Translations under genes and position numbers: made by a program
Source: Streptomyces sp. Edi2
GTDB lineage: Bacteria > Actinomycetota > Actinomycetes > Streptomycetales > Streptomycetaceae
Reading direction: 5' to 3'
DNA length: 64,000 nucleotides
Assembly (NCBI RefSeq): GCF_040253635.1
Contig: NZ_JBEJGX010000003.1
Location: 6,783,501 to 6,847,500 of the forward strand
Notes under the pieces: generated by a model
Databases searched by the model: none
Told to the model about the DNA's origin: nothing
Seen by the model: only the letters and a program-made list of their open reading frames with translations
Shown: positions 17,909-26,809 of the stretch, in pieces
Layout: every line of letters starts with the position of its first letter
Numbering within the stretch: position 1 is the stretch's first letter

Positions 17909-18631
17909 TCAGCGACGGCGGCCGGGGCGGTCGGGACGGTCGAGCTGTGCAAGGGCGTGATGGATCTGGGGGTTCACTCCGGACCCGCGGACCGGTGTGA
18001 TCAAGGCGCTGTTTCCATGCCGCGTGCTGAGGGGGATGTCGGAGAAGACCCGCTCCACCGCCATTGGCGCGGTCAGGTGGGCGAAGAAGTTGCGGACGAG
18101 GCACTCTGGGGTGTCTTGCGTGAAGGTGGCCAGCGGCGCGCCCTCGAAGTAGACGTGCTCGACCTGCCAGGCGATTTCCTCGCCGGGCGTGTGCTGCAGT
18201 CGGCAATACAGGTCGGGCGAGGTGAGGGCGCCGTCCTCGGCGGACCAGTCGTTCAGCTCGGCGAGCTGGTCCAGGGGCATGTCTGTGATCGGGATGCGGT
18301 CGGCGTGACGGACGTCGCCGAGCAGCTGGGGCAGTGCCTGGGTGACGGCGGCGACCGCCTCCAGGGGCGCCTGCCTGCTGAACGTCGCTTCCCAGTACGG
18401 CTCATGGTGGGCCACGGTGAGCCACTGACCGCGCGGGTGCAGTGGGGCGAAGTCGACGAACAGGCTGGCGTCGGGGCTGTCGATTGCGACGTGCCCGGTG
18501 GCGGCATCGTGCTCGTGCTTCCACCCGAAGAGGTGGATGAGGGGGCCGATCACGTCGGCGACCCGGTCGCCGGCGCCTGCCATGTACGGAGGCGAAACCA
18601 TGACCCGGTCGTCGTGTGCGTACGGGCTCAT
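17909..18631 (-). CDS. DUF317 (SPDY)-family protein
   Basis: This is a 240-residue protein with two DUF317 repeats. The first opens VSPPYMAGAGD, then VADVIGPLIHLFGW, and carries the SPD motif in DSPDASLFVDF; the second is less conserved. It aligns well with the first half of the disrupted gene at 20153-21015. The ATG at 18631 overlaps the stop of the winged-helix gene upstream (ATGA). DUF317 proteins are largely restricted to actinobacteria and have no established function. Confidence 0.78.
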   Translation of the reverse strand: MSPYAHDDRVMVSPPYMAGAGDRVADVIGPLIHLFGWKHEHDAATGHVAIDSPDASLFVDFAPLHPRGQWLTVAHHEPYWEATFSRQAPLEAVAAVTQALPQLLGDVRHADRIPITDMPLDQLAELNDWSAEDGALTSPDLYCRLQHTPGEEIAWQVEHVYFEGAPLATFTQDTPECLVRNFFAHLTAPMAVERVFSDIPLSTRHGNSALITPVRGSGVNPQIHHALAQLDRPDRPGRRR

Positions 18632-19467
18632 CGGCGCACCTCCCGCTTCACCGCAACCGCCGTGGCTGTTGGCGCGGCTGCCGGCACCGCGGTCACACCG
18701 CTGCGGGACCGGTACTGAGTCAGCGCGCGCTGCCCTTCGGCGGTCACGGTGATGCCCCGCCCCTGGTAGAGCGGTACAGAGGTGTCGAGGTGGACCAAAC
18801 CGCGCGTGTCCAGGGACTGGAACGTGCTGATGGTGATCAGGGTGTGGTCGGGGGTGAGGACGATGGTCGAGCCGCGGCCTCGTGTCTGCATCGTGGCCCC
18901 GCCCTTCGCCAGCGCGCGCAGCGCTTCGTACTGGGTGGGACTGATCTTGTGCGGCGCCTGTTGGCTGTTGGTGGATGCGCGTTCGAGGTCGCGGGTGATG
19001 CCGGTGACCAGGTAGTGGCAGGCGGTTTCGCACACGTCGAGCTGGTGGGCGGCGTCGGCGAGGTAGCCGATCATCTCTGGTACGGCACGGGCGTGCCTGG
19101 CGTTGCGGATGCTGTCCTCGTCCTGGTGCGGTCCAGCGAAACCGGTGCTGTCCAGGGGGTTGGCGGCCAGCGCGTGCGCGAGGCCGGAGCTGGCCAGGGA
19201 CGCACCGGAGACGACGGCACCGAGAGCGTTGAGCGACTGTCGGCTGCCGCTGACGGCTGTGTACGGGCTTCCGTCGAGGGCGGACAGCGGCATGAGCGCC
19301 TTCCCGACCAGCTCCTGGCTCTTGAGCACGAGGGGCGTGAGCTGCCGAAGGGCTTCTGTTCCTGGTGCGACAGCGAGGTCGCGGACCCGGTCGTGGAGGG
19401 CCTTGAAATCGTGGGCGAGGTGGCGCAGGTGGTTGATCTGCTCGTGGAGATCGACGGCGGTGGTCAA
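18628..19467 (-). CDS. Helical protein with C-terminal winged helix
   Basis: This is a 279-residue protein. Residues 1-165 are helical (LRHLAHDFKALHDRVRDLA). Residues about 172-250 read as a winged-helix domain: PTQYEALRALAKGG, TISTFQSLDTRGLV, then VTAEGQRALTQY. It starts at a TTG, 5 bases after GGAG. Its end overlaps the DUF317 gene. The layout repeats in the products of 17060-17884 and 51176-51877, so this is a small paralogous family. DNA binding is likely; its target is not known. Confidence 0.68.
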   Translation of the reverse strand: MTTAVDLHEQINHLRHLAHDFKALHDRVRDLAVAPGTEALRQLTPLVLKSQELVGKALMPLSALDGSPYTAVSGSRQSLNALGAVVSGASLASSGLAHALAANPLDSTGFAGPHQDEDSIRNARHARAVPEMIGYLADAAHQLDVCETACHYLVTGITRDLERASTNSQQAPHKISPTQYEALRALAKGGATMQTRGRGSTIVLTPDHTLITISTFQSLDTRGLVHLDTSVPLYQGRGITVTAEGQRALTQYRSRSGVTAVPAAAPTATAVAVKREVRR

Positions 19468-19512
19468 CAGGGCTCCGGGGCATGCCCTTGAGAAGGGCGG
19501 CGGGTGTGGGAG

Positions 19513-20112
19513 TCAGCGCGGGCGACGACGCGTCGCCGGACCGGGCGGCGGGCTGGGGGCCGAAGGTGATGCAGGGCGGGGTGCGGCCGGGATGTCCATC
19601 GGTGTGGGGATGCCGAGGCCGACGTGGACCGTGAGGCCGTGGGTGTAGGCGTGCGTTTCGGCGGCCGTGACGGCGCCGAGCAGGCCGTGCTGCTCCAGAC
19701 CGGGTGGCGGTTGGTAGGAGGGTCCGTCCACGGTGGTGAAGCCGTGCTGTTCCAGGAGTGAGCGGGCGGCGGTGGTTGCGGCTGTCGCCGTCACGGTGCC
19801 GTTGGCGAACTGGAAGCGGAGGTCCGGATCGGCTTCGGGAGTATCGGGGCTCCAGCGCGTCGTCCAGGAGAGGTCGACAATGTCGATGGTGCGGGTCAGA
19901 AGCCCGTCCATTGCGTCCCCGGCGCTCTCGTGGGCGTCCCGGGCCGTGCCCGGTGGGAGCAGGTAGAGCGTGCGGCCGAGGTGCTCACGGGCGAGGAATC
20001 CGGCATCGGCCAGCATGCGGTCGGCGTCGCGGATACGGCGGTTGAGAACGACGAAGGTGTGCCCGTCGTCGGTGGAGCCGATGAACACATCGGGGATGTT
20101 CAGGAAAGACAA
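19513..20112 (-). CDS. Tandem domain-A protein
   Basis: This is a 199-residue protein of two related units. The first begins FLNIPDVFIGSTDDGHTFVV and ends in a helix after YLLPPG; the second begins LRFQFANGTVTATA and ends with GLTVHVGLG. Each has a beta strand, AxxxLxxxGF, Y-x-L and a closing helix plus strand, the pattern called domain A here. It closely parallels the product of 21012-21626. The start is taken as TTG at 20112, because the same position is an ATG in the paralogue. Function unknown. Confidence 0.65.
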   Translation of the reverse strand: MSFLNIPDVFIGSTDDGHTFVVLNRRIRDADRMLADAGFLAREHLGRTLYLLPPGTARDAHESAGDAMDGLLTRTIDIVDLSWTTRWSPDTPEADPDLRFQFANGTVTATAATTAARSLLEQHGFTTVDGPSYQPPPGLEQHGLLGAVTAAETHAYTHGLTVHVGLGIPTPMDIPAAPRPASPSAPSPPPGPATRRRPR

Positions 20113-20152
20113 GGAGGTCCAGGGAGTGGTTGGGGAGAGGGTTGGAGGCTGC

Positions 20153-21015
20153 TCAGCGGGTCCGGCGCGAAGCGGTCTGTTCCGATGTCGCCACCTGGGA
20201 CGGGGCAGAGGGGGACGGACGCCGTGCCGGGGTGGGCGTGCGTAGCGCGGTGCGGGCATCGTCGAGGGATTGCGCGGCGGCGTTCAGGTGCATGCGCAGC
20301 GCGCAGTGATGTTCGATGTCGTGCAGCCGTGCAGCCGTGCAGCCGTGGACGTGTCGGGGTTCGGTTTGCTGAGCGCGGCGAGCGGGACCATGGCCTGGGC
20401 GTAGTGGTACTGCGCCCTGCTGAGCGGGACAGCCGCGTCGGTGAGCGCTTCGACCGGCCGCCAGGAAGAGCCGGTCTCGTGGGCAGAGTCGAGGTGATAG
20501 TGGGCGTCGCCGGCGAAGCGCAGGGCGAGGTGGCTGAGCAGGTCGATCTGGTGCAAGGCGGTGAAGAATCCGTCGGGGCCGGTTCCGACGGGGTGGAAGC
20601 GGACGTCGGCGATGACTGCGTCCAGCGCGGCGGTGGGCGTCATGTCGTCGAGTTCGTAGGGTTCGATGAGGGTGTCCTGTCGTGGGCTTGCCAGACTGCG
20701 AGGGCGATCTGCTCGGTCCCGAGGTCCGTCCGCGGCCGGGACGGCGTGTGTCTGGCGGCTGAACTGGGCGGCCCAGTAGGGCTCGTGGTGCCGGATGTCC
20801 CACCAGATGCCGTCGTTCCGGGGAGGCTCGAAGTCGAGGAAGACGCTGCCGCAGGGGCTGTCGATGTCGATGCGCCCGGTGCGCGGGTCGTGCTCGTAGG
20901 GCCAGTTGAACAGGTGGACCCTTGGGCCGATCACATCGTTGAGCTTGTTCGTCCCGCTTCCAGCCAGGTGTTGTGGGGAGACGAGGACCAGGCCGTTCGG
21001 GGCGAATCCGTTCAG
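20153..21015 (-). pseudogene. DUF317-helical fusion gene, out of frame at an 8-bp tandem repeat
   Basis: The first half is DUF317 (LVLVSPQHLAGSGTNKL, then DSPCGSVFLDFEP). It runs into a helical module (LHQIDLLSHLALRFAGDA) like the separate helical partners elsewhere. The frame ends prematurely after a triple 8-bp repeat at 20321-20344. Removing one unit restores the frame into LHDIEHHCALRMHLN and a basic tail ending at 20153. The start is probably CTG at 21015, overlapping the upstream TGA (CTGA) and 5 bases after AGAAGG; no ATG, GTG or TTG fits the homologous N-terminus. It is either a slipped mutant or a phase-variable gene. Confidence 0.68.
20320..20347. repeat. 8-bp tandem repeat, three units
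   Basis: GTGCAGCC is repeated three times without mismatch (20321-20344), with partial units on both sides. The unit length is not a multiple of three, so each gain or loss shifts the reading frame of the overlapping minus-strand gene. Two units would give an open gene; the three present close it. Slipped-strand mispairing is the natural cause. Confidence 0.85.
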
Positions 21016-21626
21016 CGGTGCCTTCTGCCTGTGTTGCCTGGAGCGGGCACTGGGCCCGGTGATGCTGCCTGGGCACGGGCAGGCTTCTGGCGCGGTGCGA
21101 TCGGGATCGCGTCGGGCGTGGGGATGCCGAGGTCGACGCGTGAGCCAAGCCCCTCGATGTAGGCGTGCAGGTGTGCATATTCGACGGCGTCTAGGAGGCC
21201 GAGTTCGTCCAGCCCGCTCGGCGGCAGGTATGAGCCGTCCGGGGAAGGGGTGAAGCCGTGCTGTTCCAGGATCCATCGGGCCGTGTCTGTCTCGGCGGTT
21301 GCGGTCACGGTGCCGTCGGCGAAGCGGAAGCAGAGGTGGGACCCGGGCAGGGGACCGTGGGGGTCCCTGTAGGTCGTCCAGGACAGGTCGACGAACTCCT
21401 TGTTGCCGACCAGAAGCCCGTGCAGGGCCCATACGGCTCGTTCGTTGGCGTCCTGGGGAATCCCCGGCGGGATCAGGTAGATGGTGCGGCCGTTGTGCTC
21501 GCGGGCAGTGAAGCCGGCATCGGTCAGGATGTGGTCGGCGCCGTGGCGGGGGCGGTTGAAAACGACGAAGGTGTGCGCGTCGTCCGTCGACCCGACGAAC
21601 ACATCGGGCAGGTCCACAAAGGACAT
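21012..21626 (-). CDS. Tandem domain-A protein
   Basis: This 204-residue protein is the paralogue of the product of 19513-20112. It begins MSFVDLPDVFVGSTDDAHT, and a second domain-A unit starts at LCFRFADGTVTATA. The ATG at 21626 follows GGAGA with good spacing. Its stop overlaps the CTG of the next gene. Each copy of this gene lies beside a DUF317 gene, but no activity is known. The Pro/Arg-rich C-terminus looks disordered. Confidence 0.7.
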   Translation of the reverse strand: MSFVDLPDVFVGSTDDAHTFVVFNRPRHGADHILTDAGFTAREHNGRTIYLIPPGIPQDANERAVWALHGLLVGNKEFVDLSWTTYRDPHGPLPGSHLCFRFADGTVTATAETDTARWILEQHGFTPSPDGSYLPPSGLDELGLLDAVEYAHLHAYIEGLGSRVDLGIPTPDAIPIAPRQKPARAQAASPGPVPAPGNTGRRHR

Positions 21627-21679
21627 ATTTCTCCGGGTGAGGCTGCGAGGGTAAGGGGGAGACGTTGAACCGGTCGCGG

Positions 21680-22276
21680 TCAGCGTGTCCTTGGTGCGGC
21701 TGCGCGCGTTGCGGGGCTCGGGCACGGGGCGTTCACCGCTGTAGGTGCCGCTGCGGATGAGGTGGTCGGGATGCCGGGGCTGACGAGGGCGCGGTCGATG
21801 AGCTGCTGGTCCTCGCGTTGCGCGGCGGCGGAGGCCAGACGACGGGAGAGCCGTTGTGCCAGCGCGCGGTATGCCTTGGCGGAGGCATCCATTCTCTCGG
21901 CGGCGTCGTTCAGGACGCGTCGGCTCGCCTCCGGGGTCTCATCGGCGTCCTCGTACAGGAGCACTTCGGTGCGGGTGTGGATGGCAAGGGTGCACATGGC
22001 GGCGGCGAGCGACACCTGGGCTGAGGCTTCGGCGAGTTCGGCGAGGTTCTCGTGTCCGTCCTTCATGACCGCGTACTGGCTGGTGGACAGCTCCGCGAGC
22101 TGCTGCGTGCACCGCGTCGCCAGCTCCTGGGTCCGTACGGCGATCGGAGCCAGCTCGCGGACCGGCTTGGAGATCTCTCCGGCACTGACCTGTTCCACGT
22201 CTGCCCGCAGCGATTCCAAAGTGGGCGCCACCTGGCCGAGGAGGCGGGTCTGCTCTGCCAGGTCGATGGACTGCAA
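21680..22276 (-). CDS. Small helical protein
   Basis: This is a 198-residue helical protein (ESLRADVEQVSAGEI, ELATRCTQQLAELSTSQYAV, AKAYRALAQRLSRRLAS). The start is taken as TTG at 22276, 6 bases after GGAG; longer readings run antisense through non-coding DNA. It follows the coupling-protein gene and precedes the tandem domain-A gene. It is related in style to the helical proteins placed upstream of DUF317 genes. Confidence 0.65.
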   Translation of the reverse strand: MQSIDLAEQTRLLGQVAPTLESLRADVEQVSAGEISKPVRELAPIAVRTQELATRCTQQLAELSTSQYAVMKDGHENLAELAEASAQVSLAAAMCTLAIHTRTEVLLYEDADETPEASRRVLNDAAERMDASAKAYRALAQRLSRRLASAAAQREDQQLIDRALVSPGIPTTSSAAAPTAVNAPCPSPATRAAAPRTR

Positions 22277-22344
22277 TTCGAACTCCAAGAAATGGAAGGG
22301 GAAGGGCGAAGACGTCCGGATGACGCAAGGGAGCGGGCAAAGGG

Positions 22345-24144
22345 CTACGCGGCGGTGCCGTAGTCGTCCTGCTGGGGAGCGTGCTTGGCGACGGCACGGG
22401 TGGTGATGGCCTTCGACGCGCGGGCCGAGGCAGCGGACAGTTCGTCGGCGCCGGGCTCCAGGTACCACGGCCTCAGATCGAGCATCGCGGCGCGCATGCC
22501 GGTGGCGAAGCACAACGCGGTGCCCTTGGGGAGGGCGCGGATCGCGTCGGCGGGCAGGATCCTCTCCTGCCGCATGCTGACGGAAGTGGACTTGCCGGAC
22601 TCGGAGTGCGAGGTGGACGTGGTCTGCACGTCGTGGTCGCCGATCAAGCGGGACAGTTTGTCGGCGAAGTCCGGGTCGTCGATGCCGGACCCGATCACCT
22701 TCACGGTGGAGGCGGACCACATGGCGTCCATGCCGGCGTCTCCCCAGACTTTCTGGCCCTGGCGGTAGCTCTGGAGGATCGTGATTGGGATGATTCCGCG
22801 GCTGCCGAGGTGGGAGTACAGGTCCGGCAGGTCGCTGATTTTGCACACGTTGGCGGCCTCGTCCAAGATCGCCAACATCGGCGGATCAAGACGTCCTCCC
22901 GCCCGCTCGGCCTGTGCAGTTGCGGCCCGCATCACCGAATCCGCGCACGCGGCGATGAGCGCGCTCGCTCCGCCGCCGCCGTCCTTGCTGAGCAAGAAGA
23001 GCGTGTCGGTGGAGGTGACGAACTGCGCCGGCCGGAACTCGGGGACATCCTTCTGCGGTGTCACCCATGCCGCGATCTCTGCGTTGAGCAGGGCGGAGGC
23101 GTACTGGCGGGCGGTCTCGTAGATCCCGTCCCTCGTCTCCGGCGGCCCCTCCACGGTCCCCTTGAGCTGGGCGGCGACGGCAGCGAAGCCGTGGTCGCGG
23201 AGGATGTCGAGCGGGGTGCGGTCGGCCGGAAAGGCGAGCCAGGCCATGATGTCGGTGATCGGCCGCTCGTCGAGGGCTGCGGCCAGGAGCAGTTGGCTCA
23301 GGATGTTGCTGCCGGCCTTGGACCAGAAATCGCCCTGCTGGCTCGCGTCGACGCTCGCGGCCAGGAAGTGCCCGGCCAGCCTGTTCGCGCCGTCCAGGGT
23401 CTTCGCGCTGGCGAGGGGGTTCCACCACATCTCGCGGGCAGCGTGGGCGATCTGCTGCGGGTCCATGGTCCACACCTGCCCCACCTCCGCCCGGGCGTCG
23501 TAGGCGGTGGTGAAGGCATCGCCGGCGGCCTTGTTCGAGGTCAGCAGGACCGGGCCGGGCGCGGCGAGAACGGAGGGGATGGCCAGCGATGTGGTCTTGC
23601 CAGACCGGGGGGCCATGATCGCGACGGCGACGTCCTCGAACCCCATCCGCACCTCATGGCGACTGCCTTGGAGGTTGCCGAGCAGGATGCCGGTGTCCTT
23701 CGCGTCGATGCGCTTGGCGTCCTTCAGGCTCGGACGCAGCGAACGGGCCTTGTCGGTGATCGCCTTGGCCATCAGTGGCTCGATGTCCCCGGCCTTAGCC
23801 ATGTCGGTGATCTTCTTCCGGCCACCGCCGCGGTTCTTGTACCGGGCCCACAGGAGACCAGCCGCTGCCCCGAGGGCCAGCAGGAGGAGAACGGGGACGA
23901 TGCGGGTGCCGATCAGCAGGGACGTTTCCCCTGCCTTGGGCCACAACCGTTCGGGGTGGAGCAGGGCGGCGGTCGGCTGGTAGGGCGCCGGTGTGGCTGA
24001 TTCCGTCAGCCAGGCGGCAGCGTTTCCGCCGAGCCAGGCGAGATTGGCCAGGGGGACGGCGATGGCGAGAACGCCGAGGAGGATCTTGAAGGCTATGTCG
24101 TAGCCGTCGTTCGAACTCAGTGACGGGGAGGAAGGGTTGGGCAA
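22345..24144 (-). CDS. Type IV coupling protein (VirD4/TraG-like ATPase)
   Basis: This is a 599-residue membrane-anchored ATPase that would link the DNA-relaxase complex to the transfer channel. Transmembrane helices lie at about 16-40 and 77-100. The Walker A loop is APRSGKTTS at about 178-186, and Walker B is MLAILDEAANV near 420, followed by the TraM-recognition region (SHLGSRGIIPITILQSYRQG). The start is a TTG at 24144. It is the only coupling protein in the window and is 16 kb away from the other secretion genes. The C-terminal tail is charged and probably contacts substrates. Confidence 0.88.
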   Translation of the reverse strand: MPNPSSPSLSSNDGYDIAFKILLGVLAIAVPLANLAWLGGNAAAWLTESATPAPYQPTAALLHPERLWPKAGETSLLIGTRIVPVLLLLALGAAAGLLWARYKNRGGGRKKITDMAKAGDIEPLMAKAITDKARSLRPSLKDAKRIDAKDTGILLGNLQGSRHEVRMGFEDVAVAIMAPRSGKTTSLAIPSVLAAPGPVLLTSNKAAGDAFTTAYDARAEVGQVWTMDPQQIAHAAREMWWNPLASAKTLDGANRLAGHFLAASVDASQQGDFWSKAGSNILSQLLLAAALDERPITDIMAWLAFPADRTPLDILRDHGFAAVAAQLKGTVEGPPETRDGIYETARQYASALLNAEIAAWVTPQKDVPEFRPAQFVTSTDTLFLLSKDGGGGASALIAACADSVMRAATAQAERAGGRLDPPMLAILDEAANVCKISDLPDLYSHLGSRGIIPITILQSYRQGQKVWGDAGMDAMWSASTVKVIGSGIDDPDFADKLSRLIGDHDVQTTSTSHSESGKSTSVSMRQERILPADAIRALPKGTALCFATGMRAAMLDLRPWYLEPGADELSAASARASKAITTRAVAKHAPQQDDYGTAA

Positions 24145-24183
24145 AAGGGGGATTCCAGAGAGTGTCGGAGTGTGCGGTTGGCG

Positions 24184-24954
24184 TCAGCGGGTGCGCCGGG
24201 GAGGCGGCGCTTTCGTCGGCACGGGGGCGGACACTGGCTGCGTGGACCGATTGGCGAGGGCCGCGACGCGGCGCTCCAGGGCGAATTCGACCTCGGCGGC
24301 GGGACGTTGCGTAATGGTCACGTGGGCCTGTCGTCGGACGTTGAGCGGGACGCGGAGCGGATAGGCATCTCGGAGCAGCGGGGCCGTATCGGCGAGAGCG
24401 CGGGTGAAGCCGGTGATCAGGTGCGCCGGTGTGTCACCGCTGAGGTACGCGCGCCAGATCAGGCCCTCGGGGTCCTCACTGACCGCGGTTCTGGCGAACC
24501 AACAGTCCGTGAAGCCGTGGGTGAAGTGCTCCACATGGGCGAGGCCGTCGGGGGAGGTGAGGCCGTCGTGGTCGTGGCCTTCGAGCCATCCGGCCTGACG
24601 CAGGGGCTCATACGCATCGGGGGCGGGCGCCTGGGCTGTGGCCGGGTCGGCGAGGGCGTCGGTGAATCCGGCGATGATCTCGACGGGGGTGCGGACGCCG
24701 AAGCTCACCGACCAGGCCCGCTGCTCGCCACCTGCGTGCTGGAGGTTCCACCACGGACCGTCGGGGTCCGGTCCCAGACGCAGCACGGCCCTTCTGTCGG
24801 GACTGGTGAGCACCACGTGCGGTACCAGCGGGTTGGGTTGGGAACTCCAGTCGCAGGATCGGTGCAACGGGGCGGTGACCCACGCGGGATCGCCCCCGCC
24901 AGCCAGGTAGCGCGGGGCGACCAGTGCCATATCGACGATGTCGGGCGCGCTCAC
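24184..24954 (-). CDS. DUF317 (SPDY)-family protein
   Basis: This is a 256-residue protein with two full DUF317 repeats. The first has APRYLAGGGD, the SPDR motif, and a helix ending GFTDALAD. The second has a TSPDG motif and ends GFTRALAD. The start is GTG at 24954, overlapping the upstream helical gene stop (GTGA). The C-terminal 50 residues are basic. A longer open frame upstream is a shadow. Confidence 0.8.
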   Translation of the reverse strand: MSAPDIVDMALVAPRYLAGGGDPAWVTAPLHRSCDWSSQPNPLVPHVVLTSPDRRAVLRLGPDPDGPWWNLQHAGGEQRAWSVSFGVRTPVEIIAGFTDALADPATAQAPAPDAYEPLRQAGWLEGHDHDGLTSPDGLAHVEHFTHGFTDCWFARTAVSEDPEGLIWRAYLSGDTPAHLITGFTRALADTAPLLRDAYPLRVPLNVRRQAHVTITQRPAAEVEFALERRVAALANRSTQPVSAPVPTKAPPPRRTR

Positions 24955-25541
24955 CGGTGGGCCCTGGTTGTGCGGCTGGCCGACACGAGCGGTGCGGGGG
25001 CTGGCACCAGAGGCGCGCTTGTCAGTGGTGAGGGTGTCTGCTGCGCGGCCCAGTGGATTTCGAGGATGGCTTCCCCGGCCGAGGCCCACTCGTCGAGGTA
25101 GGGCCCGGCTTCGGCATTGCGCTGGGCTCGTTCGTCGTCGTAGAGCCAGATTCCTGGGCGTGCGGAAGGGGGCAGGTTGTCGCGGGTGGCGAGCCATTCC
25201 TCCTGGAGGACGGCCAGGTAATCGAGCGCACTGTGGAGGGCCCCGAGCTGCCAGGCCCACCGGGACTGGATGGTTCCGGCCGGGAGGTGTTGCAGTTGCG
25301 TCTCAGCGGTGGCGACGAGGGCCTTGGCACCGGGACGGACCCGGTTGAATGCCCTCCAGATTTCTGCGTCGCGGTGGTAGGCGCGTCGCACATATGCCCC
25401 CACGTCGTGGGGCTCGCCGGCGAGGTTGGTGTGCTGCTCGGAGTAGGCGTCCCAGTCGGCGAGGATCTGGTCGCTTTCGCGGAGGAAGACGGCCAGCTGT
25501 TCCAGGCGGTGCTGGTGGATCTTGTGGGGGGATGTCTGCAC
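24951..25541 (-). CDS. Helical partner protein of a DUF317 gene
   Basis: This is a 196-residue helical protein rich in Trp, Ala and Glu (RLEQLAVFLRESDQILADW, YVRRAYHRDAEIWRAFNRV). It is translated immediately before a DUF317 gene with a 4-base overlap, the same order as at 26439/25610 and 27610/26810. No known domain is visible. Confidence 0.7.
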   Translation of the reverse strand: MQTSPHKIHQHRLEQLAVFLRESDQILADWDAYSEQHTNLAGEPHDVGAYVRRAYHRDAEIWRAFNRVRPGAKALVATAETQLQHLPAGTIQSRWAWQLGALHSALDYLAVLQEEWLATRDNLPPSARPGIWLYDDERAQRNAEAGPYLDEWASAGEAILEIHWAAQQTPSPLTSAPLVPAPAPLVSASRTTRAHR

Positions 25542-25609
25542 AGGGGTCTTTCGGAGTGCGGTTCACCGGCCCGTAGCGGCGGCCCTACGGGCCGGTGGTG
25601 GTTGGATGG

Positions 25610-26437
25610 TCAGCGCCGCAGAGGTGCGGTCGCGCTTGTGGGCGGCGCTGGAGCCGAGGCGGTGACCGGTTGTTGCTGGCGGCGGGCGGCGCGGGCCTGC
25701 ACGCGGAGGGCGTCGAGGCGGGTGGTGTGCGCGTCGAGGACCTGCTGCCGGGTGAGCGGATGGCTCTGCCGCTTCTGCACGGCGCTGCGGCGCGCGGTGC
25801 GTTCGTACATGCCGCGCTGGAGCGGGGCAGGGTCGGCGAGCGCCGTGATGAAGGCGTCCACGAGGTGGGCGGGCGTGTGCCCGTCGAACGAGGCGTGCCA
25901 GATCCGTTCCCCCAGGGTGCCGGGGCGCTGCTCGACCGCTTCGACGCGCCAGTGAGGCGTGCCGCCGTGGATGCGGTCAGTCTGCAGCTCTACGTGGCAC
26001 AGGGCGTCGGGGGAGGCAGCCTCGTCCCCTGCGTCGATCAGCCAGCCGGACGACTCCAACGTTCGGAAAGGGTCGGCCTGTTCGGCGGGCGGCGGGGCGA
26101 TGAGGGCGTCGGTGAAGGCGCTGAGGATCTCGGCGGGGACGAGTTCGCCGAATTCGGCGTACCACGGCTTGGTGTCGGTGGGCTCGGCCCGCAGCCGCCA
26201 CCAGGCGTGGGTGGCGGACTGCGGGTCGAACTGTAGGTGGTGGCGCCTGTCTGGGCTCGTCAGGACGATTTCGGGGCTGAGTGGGTCCGACGTGCGGGTC
26301 CAGCCGGCTGCGGCGAGACCGTGGGTGACGTGGCGGCCGTCGCCGGGGCCGGCGAGGTAGCGGGGAGTGGTATCGAACGGGATTCGCCAGGCGTGCGTGT
26401 CGGCGAACGCTGCGAGTTGCCGATCGCTCACCGGCAC
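25610..26437 (-). CDS. DUF317 (SPDY)-family protein
   Basis: This is a 275-residue protein with two DUF317 repeats (TPRYLAGPGDGRHV, TSPDRRHHLQFDP, then SPDALCHVELQ). It starts at GTG 26437, just past the stop of the helical gene upstream and 8 bases after GGAG; a second GTG two codons later is possible. The C-terminus is a long basic helix (LDAHTTRLDALRVQARAARR) and may bind nucleic acid or a partner. Confidence 0.8.
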   Translation of the reverse strand: MPVSDRQLAAFADTHAWRIPFDTTPRYLAGPGDGRHVTHGLAAAGWTRTSDPLSPEIVLTSPDRRHHLQFDPQSATHAWWRLRAEPTDTKPWYAEFGELVPAEILSAFTDALIAPPPAEQADPFRTLESSGWLIDAGDEAASPDALCHVELQTDRIHGGTPHWRVEAVEQRPGTLGERIWHASFDGHTPAHLVDAFITALADPAPLQRGMYERTARRSAVQKRQSHPLTRQQVLDAHTTRLDALRVQARAARRQQQPVTASAPAPPTSATAPLRR

Positions 26438-26438
26438 C

Positions 26439-26783
26439 CTAGGACTCCGCCGCGGTGGAAGGCCCACTCCGCACAAGGGTGCGCAGGTTGTCGAGGGTGT
26501 AGTGGAGGGTGTGCTGGTCTGTCAGCTCCCACGCAGCGGTGCGCAGGTCGTCGACCAGGGCGTGCACGGCCGTGCGGTTCGGGATGTCCGGGTGAGCGAG
26601 TACGGCGCGGGCGAGGGCGCGCAGGGTGTCGCCGAGCTGGACGGGCAGGCCGGTGTACTCGTCGAGCAGGGGTTCCATCAGGGCGATGGCCTCGTCGAGG
26701 TCGGGGTTCTCGCGCAGGTGCTCGGTGAGCTCGTAGAGGGTTTCGGTGGCGCAGCGGACGTCGTCCGGAGTGGGTGCGGGCAT
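26439..26783 (-). CDS. Helical partner protein of a DUF317 gene
   Basis: This is a 114-residue helical, acidic protein (ATETLYELTEHLRENPDLDE, LGDTLRALARAVL). The ATG at 26783 follows GAGGAG with good spacing. It ends one base before the next DUF317 start, so the pair is coupled. It is probably related to the product of 27610-27999. Confidence 0.72.
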   Translation of the reverse strand: MPAPTPDDVRCATETLYELTEHLRENPDLDEAIALMEPLLDEYTGLPVQLGDTLRALARAVLAHPDIPNRTAVHALVDDLRTAAWELTDQHTLHYTLDNLRTLVRSGPSTAAES

Positions 26784-26809
26784 GGATCTCCTCGTGGATG
26801 CGGGGTGGT

